Below, piece after piece: positions 10,393-20,305 of a DNA stretch of 64,000 nt. The position numbers were made by a program, and so were the translations under genes. The notes below the pieces were generated by a model. The model did no database searches. It was not told the DNA's origin and saw only the letters and a list, made by a program, of their open reading frames with translations. The first letter of the stretch is position 1, and each line of letters begins with the position of its first letter. The stretch comes from Bacteroidales bacterium (GTDB lineage Bacteria; Bacteroidota; Bacteroidia; Bacteroidales; UBA932): NCBI GenBank assembly GCA_011620605.1, contig WOYW01000001.1, positions 1-64,000 on the forward strand, read 5' to 3'.

Positions 10393-13065
10393 ATGATGAG
10401 TGAAGACCAGCTCAAGTATTTGCGGATACTGAGTGAAGAAGGAGATAAAAAATACCGGTTAACCGGGATGTTCAAAGACTGGTTCCTTGAATATTCTTCC
10501 TATGTGATACTGGAGCGTGCCGTTCCTCATATAACTGACGGATTAAAACCGGTACAACGCAGGATCCTGCATTCCATGAAGAGAATGGAGGACGGGCGGT
10601 ACAACAAAGTGGCCAACATCATAGGGCACACCATGCAGTTCCATCCTCACGGAGATGCTTCCATTGGAGATGCCCTGGTTCAACTGGGACAAAAAGAGCT
10701 TTTAATAGATACGCAGGGGAACTGGGGAAATACGCTGACCGGTGATTCTGCTGCTGCGCCGCGTTACATAGAAGCCCGTCTGAGTAAATTTGCCCTGGAT
10801 GTTGTTTTCAATCCCAAAACAACGGTTTGGGTGCCTTCTTATGACGGCAGGAACAGGGAACCGGAATCCTTACCTGTCAAATTCCCTCTTTTACTTGCCC
10901 AGGGAGCCGAAGGGATTGCAGTAGGACTGGCTACCCGCATACTGCCTCATAATTTCAACGAATTGCTGGATGCCTCTGTGGCACATCTTAAAGGGGAACC
11001 CTTTACATTGTATCCCGATTTTCTGACCGGCGGTCTTATTGACTGCAGCAATTACAACGGGGGTATTGGAGGTAAAGTCAGCCGGGTGAAGGTAAGGGCC
11101 CGGATCATCAAAATAGACAAGAAGACCCTTGCTATCACCGAGATCCCTTACGGACAAACTACCGAAAGCCTGATCCGTTCCATAATTACGGCTAATGACA
11201 AGGGGAAGATCCGTATTCGTAAAATTGACGATAATACGGCAGAACAGGTAGAGATCCTGATCCATCTGGCCAATGACGTATCCCCCGATAAGACAATAGA
11301 CGCCCTGTACGCATTCACCAAATGCGAGGTGTCCGTTTCTCCGGATGCCTGTGTCATCATGGATGGGAAACCCTTTGTGATGAGCGTTGAGGACATGCTG
11401 CGCTATAGCACTGACCGTACCCGGAATTTGTTAAAGGCCGAGCTGGAGATACGCATGGGCGAGTTGGAAGAAGACTGGCATTTTTCTTCCCTGGAAAAAA
11501 TATTCTTTCAGGAAAAGGTATATCGTATATTGGAAAACGATGCCCGCACATGGGAAAAACAGTTGCAGGATGTGGAAACCGAAATGCTTCGTTTCCAGGA
11601 CCGTTTGCGCAGACCCGTTACCTCGGACGAAATACGGAAACTTGTAGAAAAGCCTGTGCGAAAAATCTCCCGTTTTGATATTAAAAAAGCCGAGGAACAC
11701 ATCATATCCCTGGATCAGGAAATGGCGCGGGTACAACACCATCTGAAGCACCTGACCCAATACGCCATCGATTATTTTGAAAATCTTAAGCAAAAATACG
11801 GGAGTCGTTTCCCCAGAAGGACCGAGATCTGCGATTTTGAAACCATAGAAGCTGCCAAGGTGATCCTGGCCAATTGCAAGCTTTACGTCAACAGTGAATC
11901 GGGCTTTGTGGGCACCGATATGAAAAAAGATGAAAAAGCCGTTTACGTTTGTGATTGTTCCAACCTGGACGAGATCATTGTGTTTTTGAAAGACGGCACG
12001 TACGCTGTCAGAAAAGTTGCCGAAAAGGTTTACTTCGGGAAAGACATTATCTTCACAAGCATTTTCAGAAAAAAAGATACCCGGACCGTGTACAACGCAG
12101 CCTACCGGGACGGAAAAAACGGGAAAGTCTTTGTAAAACGGTTTTCAGTTAACAGCATTACACGGGATAAGGAATATGATCTGACCCAGGGCAAACCCGG
12201 ATCGCAGATCCTTTGGTTTTCTGCAAACCCCAATGGCGAGGCCGAGACCATAAAGATTTACCTGAAAGCCCGCCCCAAACTGAAAAAACTGATTTTTGAA
12301 TTTTCATTCCTGGATCTGGCCATCAAAGGACGTAACAGCCGGGGGAATATTCTGAGTCGTTATGCGGTTCAGAAGATCACTCTCAAAGACAAAGGCGTGG
12401 CCACCATGGGTGGCCGGAAGATATGGTTCGATAAAGACATTCAAAGACTCAACGTAGACTGCAGAGGTCTTTACCTGGGCGAATTTCTTGCCAATGAAAG
12501 TTTGTTGGCTGTCAACCGGGACGGTACTTTCTACACCACCAATTTTGATCTGAGCAACCGTTATCAGCAGGAGATCCGCCTTATTGAAAAACTGGATCCG
12601 GAAAAAATATATACTGCCATATATTATGACGGTAATTCAGGGAATTTTTACCTGAAACGTTTCCGTTTTGAAGTCTCGGAAAATTGTGTACTGTCATTCA
12701 TAAGTGAGTCCGAAGGTTCCTATCTGGCTGACATCTCGGCAGATGCTTTCCCAAGGATAAAGATCACATTTGCAGGGAAACACGCCAAAAGACCGGACGA
12801 GATCATAGATGCGGTGGAATTTATAAATGACAAGAGCTTCCGCGCCAAAGGAAAACGCATCACCACATTTGAAGTAGGAAAGATCGAATTCATCGAACCG
12901 GGAACTGATCCCGAAGGACCAGACGACAACGGGAATGATGAAGATCTGGATTTTGAACTGGAAGGTCCTGCTTCAAAGGGAAATACACCGCAGGCTCCGG
13001 TTGCCGGGGAAAAATCTCCCTTCAATTTCAACGATGAGGACGCCTTTCAGATGACTCTGCTGTAA
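10393..13065 (+). CDS. parC: DNA topoisomerase IV subunit A
   Basis: DNA breakage-reunion subunit. Catalytic tyrosine Y125 lies in APRYIEARLS, and the quinolone-pocket segment HPHGDASIGD is at residues 84-93. The position equivalent to GyrA Ser83 is alanine (A89), while the acidic residue (D93) is kept. The C-terminal half carries the degenerate beta-pinwheel of ParC and ends in an acidic, low-complexity tail (about 835-885). 890 residues; the start may be the second Met at 10396. Forms an operon with parE and the following shikimate kinase gene. Confidence 0.9.
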   Translation: MMSEDQLKYLRILSEEGDKKYRLTGMFKDWFLEYSSYVILERAVPHITDGLKPVQRRILHSMKRMEDGRYNKVANIIGHTMQFHPHGDASIGDALVQLGQKELLIDTQGNWGNTLTGDSAAAPRYIEARLSKFALDVVFNPKTTVWVPSYDGRNREPESLPVKFPLLLAQGAEGIAVGLATRILPHNFNELLDASVAHLKGEPFTLYPDFLTGGLIDCSNYNGGIGGKVSRVKVRARIIKIDKKTLAITEIPYGQTTESLIRSIITANDKGKIRIRKIDDNTAEQVEILIHLANDVSPDKTIDALYAFTKCEVSVSPDACVIMDGKPFVMSVEDMLRYSTDRTRNLLKAELEIRMGELEEDWHFSSLEKIFFQEKVYRILENDARTWEKQLQDVETEMLRFQDRLRRPVTSDEIRKLVEKPVRKISRFDIKKAEEHIISLDQEMARVQHHLKHLTQYAIDYFENLKQKYGSRFPRRTEICDFETIEAAKVILANCKLYVNSESGFVGTDMKKDEKAVYVCDCSNLDEIIVFLKDGTYAVRKVAEKVYFGKDIIFTSIFRKKDTRTVYNAAYRDGKNGKVFVKRFSVNSITRDKEYDLTQGKPGSQILWFSANPNGEAETIKIYLKARPKLKKLIFEFSFLDLAIKGRNSRGNILSRYAVQKITLKDKGVATMGGRKIWFDKDIQRLNVDCRGLYLGEFLANESLLAVNRDGTFYTTNFDLSNRYQQEIRLIEKLDPEKIYTAIYYDGNSGNFYLKRFRFEVSENCVLSFISESEGSYLADISADAFPRIKITFAGKHAKRPDEIIDAVEFINDKSFRAKGKRITTFEVGKIEFIEPGTDPEGPDDNGNDEDLDFELEGPASKGNTPQAPVAGEKSPFNFNDEDAFQMTLL

Positions 13066-13076
13066 ATCTACAACCG

Positions 13077-13535
13077 ATGGATCTGGTTTTTTATATAGGT
13101 TTTATGGCCAGTGGGAAAAGTACCACCGGGGCGCGTGATGCAAAGGAACTTAATGCCCGTTTTATTGACCTGGACCAAGTGATCCGGGACAAAGCGGGGA
13201 TCAGTACCCGTGAGATCCTGGCTCTTAAGGGGGAGAACATTTTCAGGGAAATTGAGCGGGATACGCTGCATGAAATAGTCCGGGACTGGAATGCCGCGGG
13301 GAAACCGGCTACGATCGTAGCATGCGGAGGAGGTACCCCTTGTTTCTTTGATAATCTGCACTTTATGAAATTCCACGGTCACGTGGTATTTATTGATACG
13401 CCCCTGGATGTAATTCTCAAACGGATCTCGGATCAACCGGAACGATGGCCCCTGTTAAAACATAAGGACGCCAAAGCACTTTACAGATCCCGCATAAAAT
13501 GGTATAAAAAGGCACACCGTAGAATGGTGCCCTAG
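13077..13535 (+). CDS. aroK: Shikimate kinase (short)
   Basis: Phosphorylates shikimate to shikimate 3-phosphate in the chorismate pathway. It has the P-loop GFMASGKST (residues 8-16), the substrate/Mg motif FIDLD (29-33), FREIERDTL and the GGGTP substrate loop (in ACGGGTPC), and ends with the usual LYRSRIKWYKKA helix. At 152 residues it is about 20 shorter than typical AroK, mostly at the C-terminus, but all core motifs are intact. It starts 11 bp after parC and its stop overlaps the stop of convergent recJ by 4 bp. Another small P-loop kinase is possible but less likely. Confidence 0.82.
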   Translation: MDLVFYIGFMASGKSTTGARDAKELNARFIDLDQVIRDKAGISTREILALKGENIFREIERDTLHEIVRDWNAAGKPATIVACGGGTPCFFDNLHFMKFHGHVVFIDTPLDVILKRISDQPERWPLLKHKDAKALYRSRIKWYKKAHRRMVP

Positions 13536-15265
13536 ACGATTACTTCCCGGGCTTTGATATCTTTAATGCGCAACTGAATGTTGGCAATACCCCGATAATA
13601 ATTCTCGGCCACAGAATAGCATACATCCACGGGATTCCCGTTGTGCATGTGTTCAAAATGGAGGCTTTGGTTAAAAGCAATGGCCGAGATGGGACGGTAC
13701 GGTTCTTCTTCCTGGATCAATTCCAGTTTCAGGTGGCCGGAATCAGATCCCACAAGACGCCCGTTCCCGTTGTCGTACACATTTTCTGTCACAAAAACCG
13801 GAGACAAGTTCCCGGGACCGAAAGGTTGGAATTGTTTCAACAGTCGGAAAAATTTTGGGGTTATTTGCTTAAATTCCAAGTAAGTATCAATGTTAACCAA
13901 GGGAGTGAGCATTTCATCCGTCACTTTTTCCGCTACTATGGATTCAAAGCGGCGGCAAAACTCCTGATAATGTTTTTCGCTCATGGTCAGTCCGGCCGCA
14001 TACATATGGCCGCCGAAATTTTCCAGCAGATCACTGCAGCTTTCTATGGCTTCATAAAGGTCAAAGCCGGGAATGCTCCTGGCGGATCCCGTAATAAAAC
14101 CGTTTGAACGTGTCAGGACAATGGTGGGACGGTAGTAATTTTCAACAAGACGGGAAGCTACTATTCCCACAACACCCTTGTGCCATTTGGGATTATAGAC
14201 TACTGTGGACTTTTTATTTTCCAGACCGGGCATATCCCGGACCATGGCCAGTGCTTCCTGGGTGATCTTCCTGTCAATGTTCTTTCTGTCGTCGTTGTGA
14301 TCGTTTATGGTATGACCGATCTGGGATGCATCGTCATCGGTACGGGAAATGAGCAGGTCAACGGCCATTTTTCCGGATTCCATCCTTCCGGCGGCATTGA
14401 TGCGTGGTCCAATCTTAAAGACTATGTCATCAATGGTTATCTGATGTTTTTCCAATCCGGCCAGTTTGATAATGGAAAGCAGTCCTTTACGGGGAGCTTC
14501 GTTTAATTGTTTCAGTCCGTAATGAGCCAGGATGCGGTTTTCGCCGGTTATGGACACCAAATCAGACGCTATACTGACAACCAACAGGTCAAGGAACGGA
14601 TACAACTCAGTCAGGGGGATGTTCTTACGGATGCAATAGGCCTGCATGAGCTTGAACCCCACTCCACAGCCGCTCAGTTCATTAAAAGGATAATGGCAAT
14701 CAAGCCTTTTGGTGTCCAGTACGGCAGAAGCATGCGGTAATTCTTCCGCAGGCAGGTGATGATCACAAATTATGAAATCAATACCCTTCTGCCTGGCATA
14801 TTCTACTTTATCGTTTGCTTTGATTCCGCAATCCAGGGCAATGATGAGCGTACATCCTTCATCCGCTGCTGCATCTATGCCTATTCGTGATATTCCGTAC
14901 CCTTCCGTGTACCGGTCAGGAATGTAATAGGAGACCATCGGCGTTTCTTTACGCAGGAAAGAATAAACCAGTGCCACAGCAGTAGTACCGTCCACATCGT
15001 AATCCCCGTAAACCAAAATTTTTTCACTTTCCCGGATGGCCCTGTCAAGCCTTTTGACCGCTTTGTCCATGTCTTTCATAAGATAAGGGTCATGAAGGTC
15101 TTCCAACTGGGGACGGAAAAAGGTTTTTGCCTGTGAGAGCGATATTATATTCCTTTGGACCAATAGATTAGCCAAAGCCTGATCTACTCCCAGATCGGAG
15201 GCCAGCTGCCGTACCAAAGCCGGGTTTCCGGGCTCTTTAACGATCCATTTTTTGTCCAAAGCCAT
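13532..15265 (-). CDS. recJ: Single-stranded-DNA-specific exonuclease RecJ
   Basis: 5'-3' exonuclease of recombination and mismatch repair. The DHH phosphoesterase motifs are visible: YGDYDVDGTT (motif I), LDCGI and CDHHLP (motif III), then the DHHA1 region (GFITGSARS, LENFGGHMYAAGL), which carries the GGH motif. 577 residues, normal for the family. A minus-strand TAnnTTTG element lies just upstream at 15276-15283. Convergent with the shikimate kinase gene. Confidence 0.94.
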   Translation of the reverse strand: MALDKKWIVKEPGNPALVRQLASDLGVDQALANLLVQRNIISLSQAKTFFRPQLEDLHDPYLMKDMDKAVKRLDRAIRESEKILVYGDYDVDGTTAVALVYSFLRKETPMVSYYIPDRYTEGYGISRIGIDAAADEGCTLIIALDCGIKANDKVEYARQKGIDFIICDHHLPAEELPHASAVLDTKRLDCHYPFNELSGCGVGFKLMQAYCIRKNIPLTELYPFLDLLVVSIASDLVSITGENRILAHYGLKQLNEAPRKGLLSIIKLAGLEKHQITIDDIVFKIGPRINAAGRMESGKMAVDLLISRTDDDASQIGHTINDHNDDRKNIDRKITQEALAMVRDMPGLENKKSTVVYNPKWHKGVVGIVASRLVENYYRPTIVLTRSNGFITGSARSIPGFDLYEAIESCSDLLENFGGHMYAAGLTMSEKHYQEFCRRFESIVAEKVTDEMLTPLVNIDTYLEFKQITPKFFRLLKQFQPFGPGNLSPVFVTENVYDNGNGRLVGSDSGHLKLELIQEEEPYRPISAIAFNQSLHFEHMHNGNPVDVCYSVAENYYRGIANIQLRIKDIKAREVIV

Positions 15266-15275
15266 ATTAATCTCG

Positions 15276-15283
15276 CAAAGGTA
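15276..15283 (-). promoter_or_regulatory. Putative -7 promoter element of recJ
   Basis: Reads TACCTTTG on the minus strand (TAnnTTTG), 10 bp before the recJ ATG, implying a very short leader. No clear TTG box at the expected distance. Confidence 0.5.
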
Positions 15284-15315
15284 AGAATATAATCCTTATG
15301 CGTGTAAAAAATGCT

Positions 15316-15323
15316 TACTTTTG
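15316..15323 (+). promoter_or_regulatory. Putative -7 promoter element of lysS
   Basis: TACTTTTG (TAnnTTTG), 22 bp before the lysS ATG and about 30 bp from the divergent recJ element. It supports the internal ATG at 15346 as the start, since a start at 15298 would lie upstream of the promoter. Confidence 0.55.
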
Positions 15324-15345
15324 CAGGTTGATAAAATCAAATTTT

Positions 15346-16854
15346 ATGGAGAATCCTCATATCAGTGAACAAGAACAGATCCGTCGCCAGGCATTGAAAG
15401 AACTGGAGCGTCTGGGAGTGGATTCCTATCCTGCAGCAGCGTTTCCGGTAGATACCACCGCTCTGGAAATTCTCACACATTATGATGCCCAAAAGGATAA
15501 TTTCAAACAGGTTACCCTGGCAGGAAGGATCATGAGCCGCAGGATCATGGGAGCCGCTTCTTTTATGGTTATTCAGGATGAGACCGGACGTATCCAGGTA
15601 TATGTTAAAAGAGACGAAATATGTCCCGGTGAAGACAAAACATTATACAACACTGTTTTTAAAAAGTTGCTGGATATTGGTGATATTGTAGGGATCAAAG
15701 GTTTTGCCTTTGTAACCCAAACAGGAGAAATATCCGTACATGCCAAAGAATTGGTATTATTAAGCAAATCCCTCAGGGTACTCCCTATTGTCAAAGAGAA
15801 GGAAGGTCATCTGTACGATGCTTTTACAGATCCGGAGCAACGTTACCGGATGCGTTATGTGGACCTGATAGTGAACCCCCAGGTACGGGAAACGTTCGTA
15901 AAAAGAACAAAAATGGTCAACGTGATGCGTGATTTCTTTAACAGCCACGGATACCTGGAGGTGGAAACACCCATATTGCAACCGATCCCGGGAGGAGCCA
16001 ACGCACGTCCTTTTGTAACACATCACAATGCTCTTGATATTCCCCTTTACATGAGGATCGCCAATGAACTGTACCTTAAAAAACTCATCGTGGGCGGATT
16101 CCCCGGTGTTTATGAATTTTCAAAAGATTTCCGTAACGAAGGAATGGACCGGACTCACAATCCGGAGTTTACCGTTCTTGAGATCTATGTGGCTTACAAG
16201 GATTACTTCTGGATGATGGAGTTTACGGAAAATCTGGTAGAAAAAGTAGCACTTGAACTTCACGGGACTACACAGGTACCTATGGGAGATCGGGTTATAG
16301 ACTGGAAGAGGCCTTACCGGAGGGTTACCATGCTGGGAGCCATCAAGGAATATGCAGGAGTGGATGTATCTGGCATGGACGAAGAAACACTCCGGAAAAC
16401 CTGCCGGGACCTGAATGTTCCCGTAACTCCTTCAATGGGAAAAGGCAAGCTGATAGATGCCATTTTTGGTGAGTATTGTGAAAAACACCTGATCCAGCCT
16501 ACTTTTATTACCGATTATCCAAAAGCGACTTCTCCACTAACAAAAAAACACCGTGAGGATCCGCAACTGACCGAACGGTTTGAATTATTTGTGAACGGGC
16601 AAGAACTGGCCAATGCGTATTCGGAACTGAATGATCCCCTGGACCAGTTGGAACGATTCAGGGATCAATTGAAGCTGAAAGAAAAAGGGGACGATGAAGC
16701 AATGTTCATTGACATGGACTTTATACGGGCACTGGAATTCGGCATGCCTCCCACCTCGGGGATGGGGATAGGCATTGACCGTCTTTGTATGCTGATGACC
16801 AACTCGGCAAGTATCCAGGACGTGCTGTTCTTCCCGCAAATGAGACCGGAATAA
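15346..16854 (+). CDS. lysS: Lysyl-tRNA synthetase (class II)
   Basis: Charges tRNA-Lys. An N-terminal OB-fold anticodon-binding domain (about 50-160) precedes the class II core, with motif 2 around [14 protein letters not shown] and motif 3 [12 protein letters not shown]. The start is set at 15346 ([15 protein letters not shown]) because of the promoter element just upstream. The 502 residues are the E. coli-like length; some Bacteroides LysS carry a longer C-terminal part (from memory), which is missing here. One bp separates it from the next gene. Confidence 0.95.
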   Translation: MENPHISEQEQIRRQALKELERLGVDSYPAAAFPVDTTALEILTHYDAQKDNFKQVTLAGRIMSRRIMGAASFMVIQDETGRIQVYVKRDEICPGEDKTLYNTVFKKLLDIGDIVGIKGFAFVTQTGEISVHAKELVLLSKSLRVLPIVKEKEGHLYDAFTDPEQRYRMRYVDLIVNPQVRETFVKRTKMVNVMRDFFNSHGYLEVETPILQPIPGGANARPFVTHHNALDIPLYMRIANELYLKKLIVGGFPGVYEFSKDFRNEGMDRTHNPEFTVLEIYVAYKDYFWMMEFTENLVEKVALELHGTTQVPMGDRVIDWKRPYRRVTMLGAIKEYAGVDVSGMDEETLRKTCRDLNVPVTPSMGKGKLIDAIFGEYCEKHLIQPTFITDYPKATSPLTKKHREDPQLTERFELFVNGQELANAYSELNDPLDQLERFRDQLKLKEKGDDEAMFIDMDFIRALEFGMPPTSGMGIGIDRLCMLMTNSASIQDVLFFPQMRPE

Positions 16855-16855
16855 A

Positions 16856-17641
16856 ATGATATCCTCGGCTCATAATCCCAGGACCAGGCATTTACGTTTG
16901 TTGATGGAAAAATCCCGCGAACGAAGGGAAGAACAATTGTTTGTGATCGAAGGGGTTCGCGAGCTGGAAATTGCACTGCAGAGCGGCTTTGCCGTTCACA
17001 GTTTGTTTATATGCTCTCCCATTTTATCGGATCCGGACAAGGTCGCTTTCTTTACTGAAAAAGCACCTGTAGTGGAAGAGATCGATCCCGGATTATATGA
17101 AAGAATAGCATACCGGGGAAATACCGAAGGGGTTTTGGCCGTTATGTACAGCTGCTACCCGGCATTGACAGATATCAAACTCACCGCTTCTCCCCTGATC
17201 ATAGTTCTGGAATCTGTGGAAAAACCGGGAAACCTGGGTGCCATTCTGCGCACGGCCGATGCCTGTGGGGCTGATGCCGTACTGGTATGCGATCCCCTGA
17301 CAGATCTTTACAATCCCAATACCATAAGGGCATCCATGGGCTGTTTGTTCAGTGTTCCCACCCTCACCTGTTCGTCTGAAGAAGCATACAGATGGTTAAC
17401 TGAAAACAACATACAGGTTGTCGCTGCCAGCTGCCAGTCTTCTTCCCCATACCACCTTCAGGATTACACAAAACCGACTGCCCTGGCCATGGGTGCGGAA
17501 GACAAGGGCCTGACTTCTTTTTGGAACGAAAGAGCCCATGTACAAGTAAAAATTCCCATGAAAGGGAAAATTGATTCCTTAAATGTTTCCGTGGCTACTG
17601 CCGTATTGTGTTTTGAAGTGATCAGGCAACGAAATGCATAG
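16856..17641 (+). CDS. TrmH/SpoU-family RNA 2'-O-methyltransferase
   Basis: SPOUT-class methyltransferase acting on rRNA or tRNA. The N-terminal substrate-binding domain (about 1-95, with FVIEGVRELEIAL) is followed by the knotted SAM-binding domain with motif 1 EKPGNLGAILRTAD, motif 2 region AMGAEDKGL and motif 3 IPMKGKIDSLNVSVA. 261 residues, close to RlmB/TsnR-type 23S rRNA methyltransferases; the exact target nucleotide cannot be assigned. It begins 1 bp after lysS, indicating translational coupling, and precedes aroE by 5 bp. Confidence 0.88.
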   Translation: MISSAHNPRTRHLRLLMEKSRERREEQLFVIEGVRELEIALQSGFAVHSLFICSPILSDPDKVAFFTEKAPVVEEIDPGLYERIAYRGNTEGVLAVMYSCYPALTDIKLTASPLIIVLESVEKPGNLGAILRTADACGADAVLVCDPLTDLYNPNTIRASMGCLFSVPTLTCSSEEAYRWLTENNIQVVAASCQSSSPYHLQDYTKPTALAMGAEDKGLTSFWNERAHVQVKIPMKGKIDSLNVSVATAVLCFEVIRQRNA

Positions 17642-17646
17642 AACTT

Positions 17647-18384
17647 ATGGGACCTTTTGCCATCATAGGAAATCCAGTAAGATCGAGCATGAGTCCTGCC
17701 CTTTTCAGGACCGCGTACCCGCAATTACCTCCGGATACATACAGGACACTGGAGGTCCCCGATGCCGTTACCGGATGGCAAGAGATGCAGCGTCTTAACA
17801 TTCGGGGGGTCAATGTAACCATGCCCTTTAAAACGGATTACATAAAATTTGTTCAACACACGGAAACTCTTGTCAGAGAGATCAATGCCACCAATCTGGT
17901 ATATATTAAGGACGACACCTGGACTGCCTGTAATACTGATGTATGGGGAGTGGTAAACAGTTTCATTGATTCAGGCACGATCCTCAAAGGAAAGCACGTC
18001 CTGGTTATAGGAGCAGGCGGAGCGGGACGTGCCGCAGCTCTGGGTATGGAACAGGCAGGTGCCGTTGTATACGTGGCCAACCGGACCGTACGGGACGGAC
18101 TGCATCCGCTTTCATCACTTCCGGATCTGTTAAAGAAATGCTCCCTGGTAGTCAACACCATTCCCTGGAATCCTGCCAAGGCGGTTAAAACCGGATTCAC
18201 TTCAAAACATGTGATACTGGATGCTTCCTACAAAGAGGCCCCCCTGAAAGAGGCCGCCATCCTAGCAGGCGCCTCATATCTGAACGGCTATCATTGGCTT
18301 TACCACCAGGCAGTGGAAGGGTTTAAACTTCTGACCGGAATGGAACCCGACAGAAAGGCTATGTGCAAACTTCTGGGTTTGTAA
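17647..18384 (+). CDS. aroE: Shikimate dehydrogenase
   Basis: NADP-dependent reduction of 3-dehydroshikimate to shikimate. The substrate-binding motif IIGNPVRSSMSP is near the N-terminus, the catalytic lysine is K62 in NVTMPFKTD, NTDVWG carries the paired aspartate, and the dinucleotide fold has VIGAGGAGRAAA. 245 residues, slightly short but complete. It acts one step before the shikimate kinase encoded at 13077-13535, though in a different transcription unit. Confidence 0.93.
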   Translation: MGPFAIIGNPVRSSMSPALFRTAYPQLPPDTYRTLEVPDAVTGWQEMQRLNIRGVNVTMPFKTDYIKFVQHTETLVREINATNLVYIKDDTWTACNTDVWGVVNSFIDSGTILKGKHVLVIGAGGAGRAAALGMEQAGAVVYVANRTVRDGLHPLSSLPDLLKKCSLVVNTIPWNPAKAVKTGFTSKHVILDASYKEAPLKEAAILAGASYLNGYHWLYHQAVEGFKLLTGMEPDRKAMCKLLGL

Positions 18385-18429
18385 AAAAGATAGTAACTTT
18401 ACGGGAAATCAATCAAATCAATAAATACT

Positions 18430-18891
18430 ATGTTGAATAAAGTAATGTTAATAGGAAACGTGGGAAAGGATCCCGAGATCCGTCATCTTGAAAGCGGGAC
18501 GGCAGTAGCGAACGTAACACTGGCTACAACAGAAAGGTATAAAGACAGGAACGGAGAAACACAGGAACAGACGGAATGGCACAACGTAGTATTGTGGCGG
18601 GGACTGGCCGATGTGACCGAGCGCTTTGTACGAAAAGGTTCACAGATATTCATAGAAGGCAAGATACGTACCCGCAGCTGGGAAGACCAGTCGGGCCAGA
18701 AAAGATATGCAACAGAGATTGTAGCCGACAATATGCAGTTACTTGGCAGAAGAAGCGACAATCCCGCCAACGCTTCTGCACGCCCTGCTCCTTCAGCCAA
18801 CAACGTTCGCCCTGACCGGAAAGATACGTCTTCGTTTGATGACGGACCCGCAGATTTCTCTACGGACGAGGTGGACGACCTGCCTTTCTGA
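18430..18891 (+). CDS. ssb: Single-stranded DNA-binding protein
   Basis: OB-fold protein that coats single-stranded DNA in replication and repair. It begins MLNKVMLIGNVGKDPEIRH, contains WHNVVLWRGLAD, has a disordered linker (about 110-140) and ends with the acidic partner-binding tip DDLPF. 153 residues. A weak -7-like element (TAACTTTA, 18394-18401) lies upstream. Its stop is 7 bp from the stop of the convergent MFS gene. Confidence 0.96.
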   Translation: MLNKVMLIGNVGKDPEIRHLESGTAVANVTLATTERYKDRNGETQEQTEWHNVVLWRGLADVTERFVRKGSQIFIEGKIRTRSWEDQSGQKRYATEIVADNMQLLGRRSDNPANASARPAPSANNVRPDRKDTSSFDDGPADFSTDEVDDLPF

Positions 18892-18898
18892 TCAGTCT

Positions 18899-20305
18899 CT
18901 ATTTTTTCCTTTTCTTATTGGGAACATCCAGTTGCAGTTCGGGATGTCTGTCCGATGATCTTGCCAGGATGAAGGAAACGGCAATCGCAACCAGTGACAA
19001 TCCTATGAACAGATACTCGGAATGAATGGCTGCCCGGATCTCATCATCAATGTTCCGCTCAATGATCTGTCCCACAAAAATGGGCACCAGAAGCATTCCC
19101 ATGTTCTGGATCCAGTATATCAGCGAGTAGGCAGTTCCCAGATTTTTGTCCGGAATTACTTTGGGGACGGATGGCCACATAGCCGCCGGAACCAGCGAAT
19201 ACCCCACCCCCAGGATGGCTATGCCCAAATACCCGTAGAAAGGAACTCCACCGGGAGCAAAACCTACGATCAGGTGTGATATAAGTACCAGGAACGACCC
19301 GACGATCATCCATCGGGTGGCTTTTCCGCGCATATCTACCAGAGATCCGAAAATGGGTGTAAAGATCATGGTGGTAAACGGGATAAGCGAAACCATCAGG
19401 GAAGCTATATCACTCTCAATTTCAAATCGGGGTATTATAATGGATGTGGCAAACCTTCTGAAAGATATGATGCAGGCATAAAAGAACACACACAAAAGGG
19501 AGATGAGTATGTAATGCTTGTTGCCCAGGACCCTGAAAATATCGGAAAAACGGAATTTGTCTTCTTTCTTTACCGTTTCGTTATTTTTCAAAGCTTCCGC
19601 TGCTGTCTGGTTATCCAGGTTCCTGTCAAAGATCAGGAAGACAGCCCAGACTACGAGCCCGCACAACAACAGGATAAACCCGATCAACGCCGGTTTGCTT
19701 GTCTCGGAAAAGGGAATATACGTTTCATTCAGACTCACGATCCGGGGAACAATGATCAGGGCAGTGGCCGTTCCCAGGCGGGCAAGCGCCAGTTGCAATC
19801 CCATGGCCAGGGCCATTTCTTTCCCGCGAAACCACTTTGCAATGGAACGCGTAACGGCTACACCGGCTATCTCGCTCCCTAAACCGAAAAGGGCACATCC
19901 GGCATAGGCAAATGCCAATGAAGGTTTCTCAAAAGTACGTGCCATTAAGCTGTATAACCCGCTGTTGTTGAAGGATTCAGATATTCCGTACATAACCAGT
20001 ACGGCCCCTCCCACCATCAACAGTACAAAAAGGGTCCCGGTGACCCGTACGCCCCATTTATCCAGCAACATCCCGCATATGATCAGTCCTCCCCATACGC
20101 AAAGCAACGAATACGCGCCCCCATACATACCGTAATCTCCTGATGTCCAAGACAGATCGAGTATCTCTGGATTTTTGAATATGTGACTTATGGTGGTGAA
20201 CTGGTCATCAAAAAAATAAGAAGCGAACATGACCAGGGACAGGCACAAAAGCACCATCCACCTGGCCCATTTGGAATTCTTAAGCAAAAGATCTTTTTTA
20301 ATCAT
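18899..20305 (-). CDS. MFS transporter (first of a tandem pair, downstream copy)
   Basis: Major facilitator superfamily membrane protein, 468 residues with about 12 hydrophobic segments. It carries loop motifs such as GMLLDKWGVRVTG (motif A-like, after helix 2) and GSLVDMRGKATRW after helix 7, and a basic C-terminus ending NKKRKK. The layout resembles the MFSD1-like family (lysosomal dipeptide transporter relatives), but the substrate is not known. It overlaps its upstream paralogue by 8 bp, so the two are cotranscribed and probably translationally coupled. Confidence 0.8.
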   Translation of the reverse strand: MIKKDLLLKNSKWARWMVLLCLSLVMFASYFFDDQFTTISHIFKNPEILDLSWTSGDYGMYGGAYSLLCVWGGLIICGMLLDKWGVRVTGTLFVLLMVGGAVLVMYGISESFNNSGLYSLMARTFEKPSLAFAYAGCALFGLGSEIAGVAVTRSIAKWFRGKEMALAMGLQLALARLGTATALIIVPRIVSLNETYIPFSETSKPALIGFILLLCGLVVWAVFLIFDRNLDNQTAAEALKNNETVKKEDKFRFSDIFRVLGNKHYILISLLCVFFYACIISFRRFATSIIIPRFEIESDIASLMVSLIPFTTMIFTPIFGSLVDMRGKATRWMIVGSFLVLISHLIVGFAPGGVPFYGYLGIAILGVGYSLVPAAMWPSVPKVIPDKNLGTAYSLIYWIQNMGMLLVPIFVGQIIERNIDDEIRAAIHSEYLFIGLSLVAIAVSFILARSSDRHPELQLDVPNKKRKK

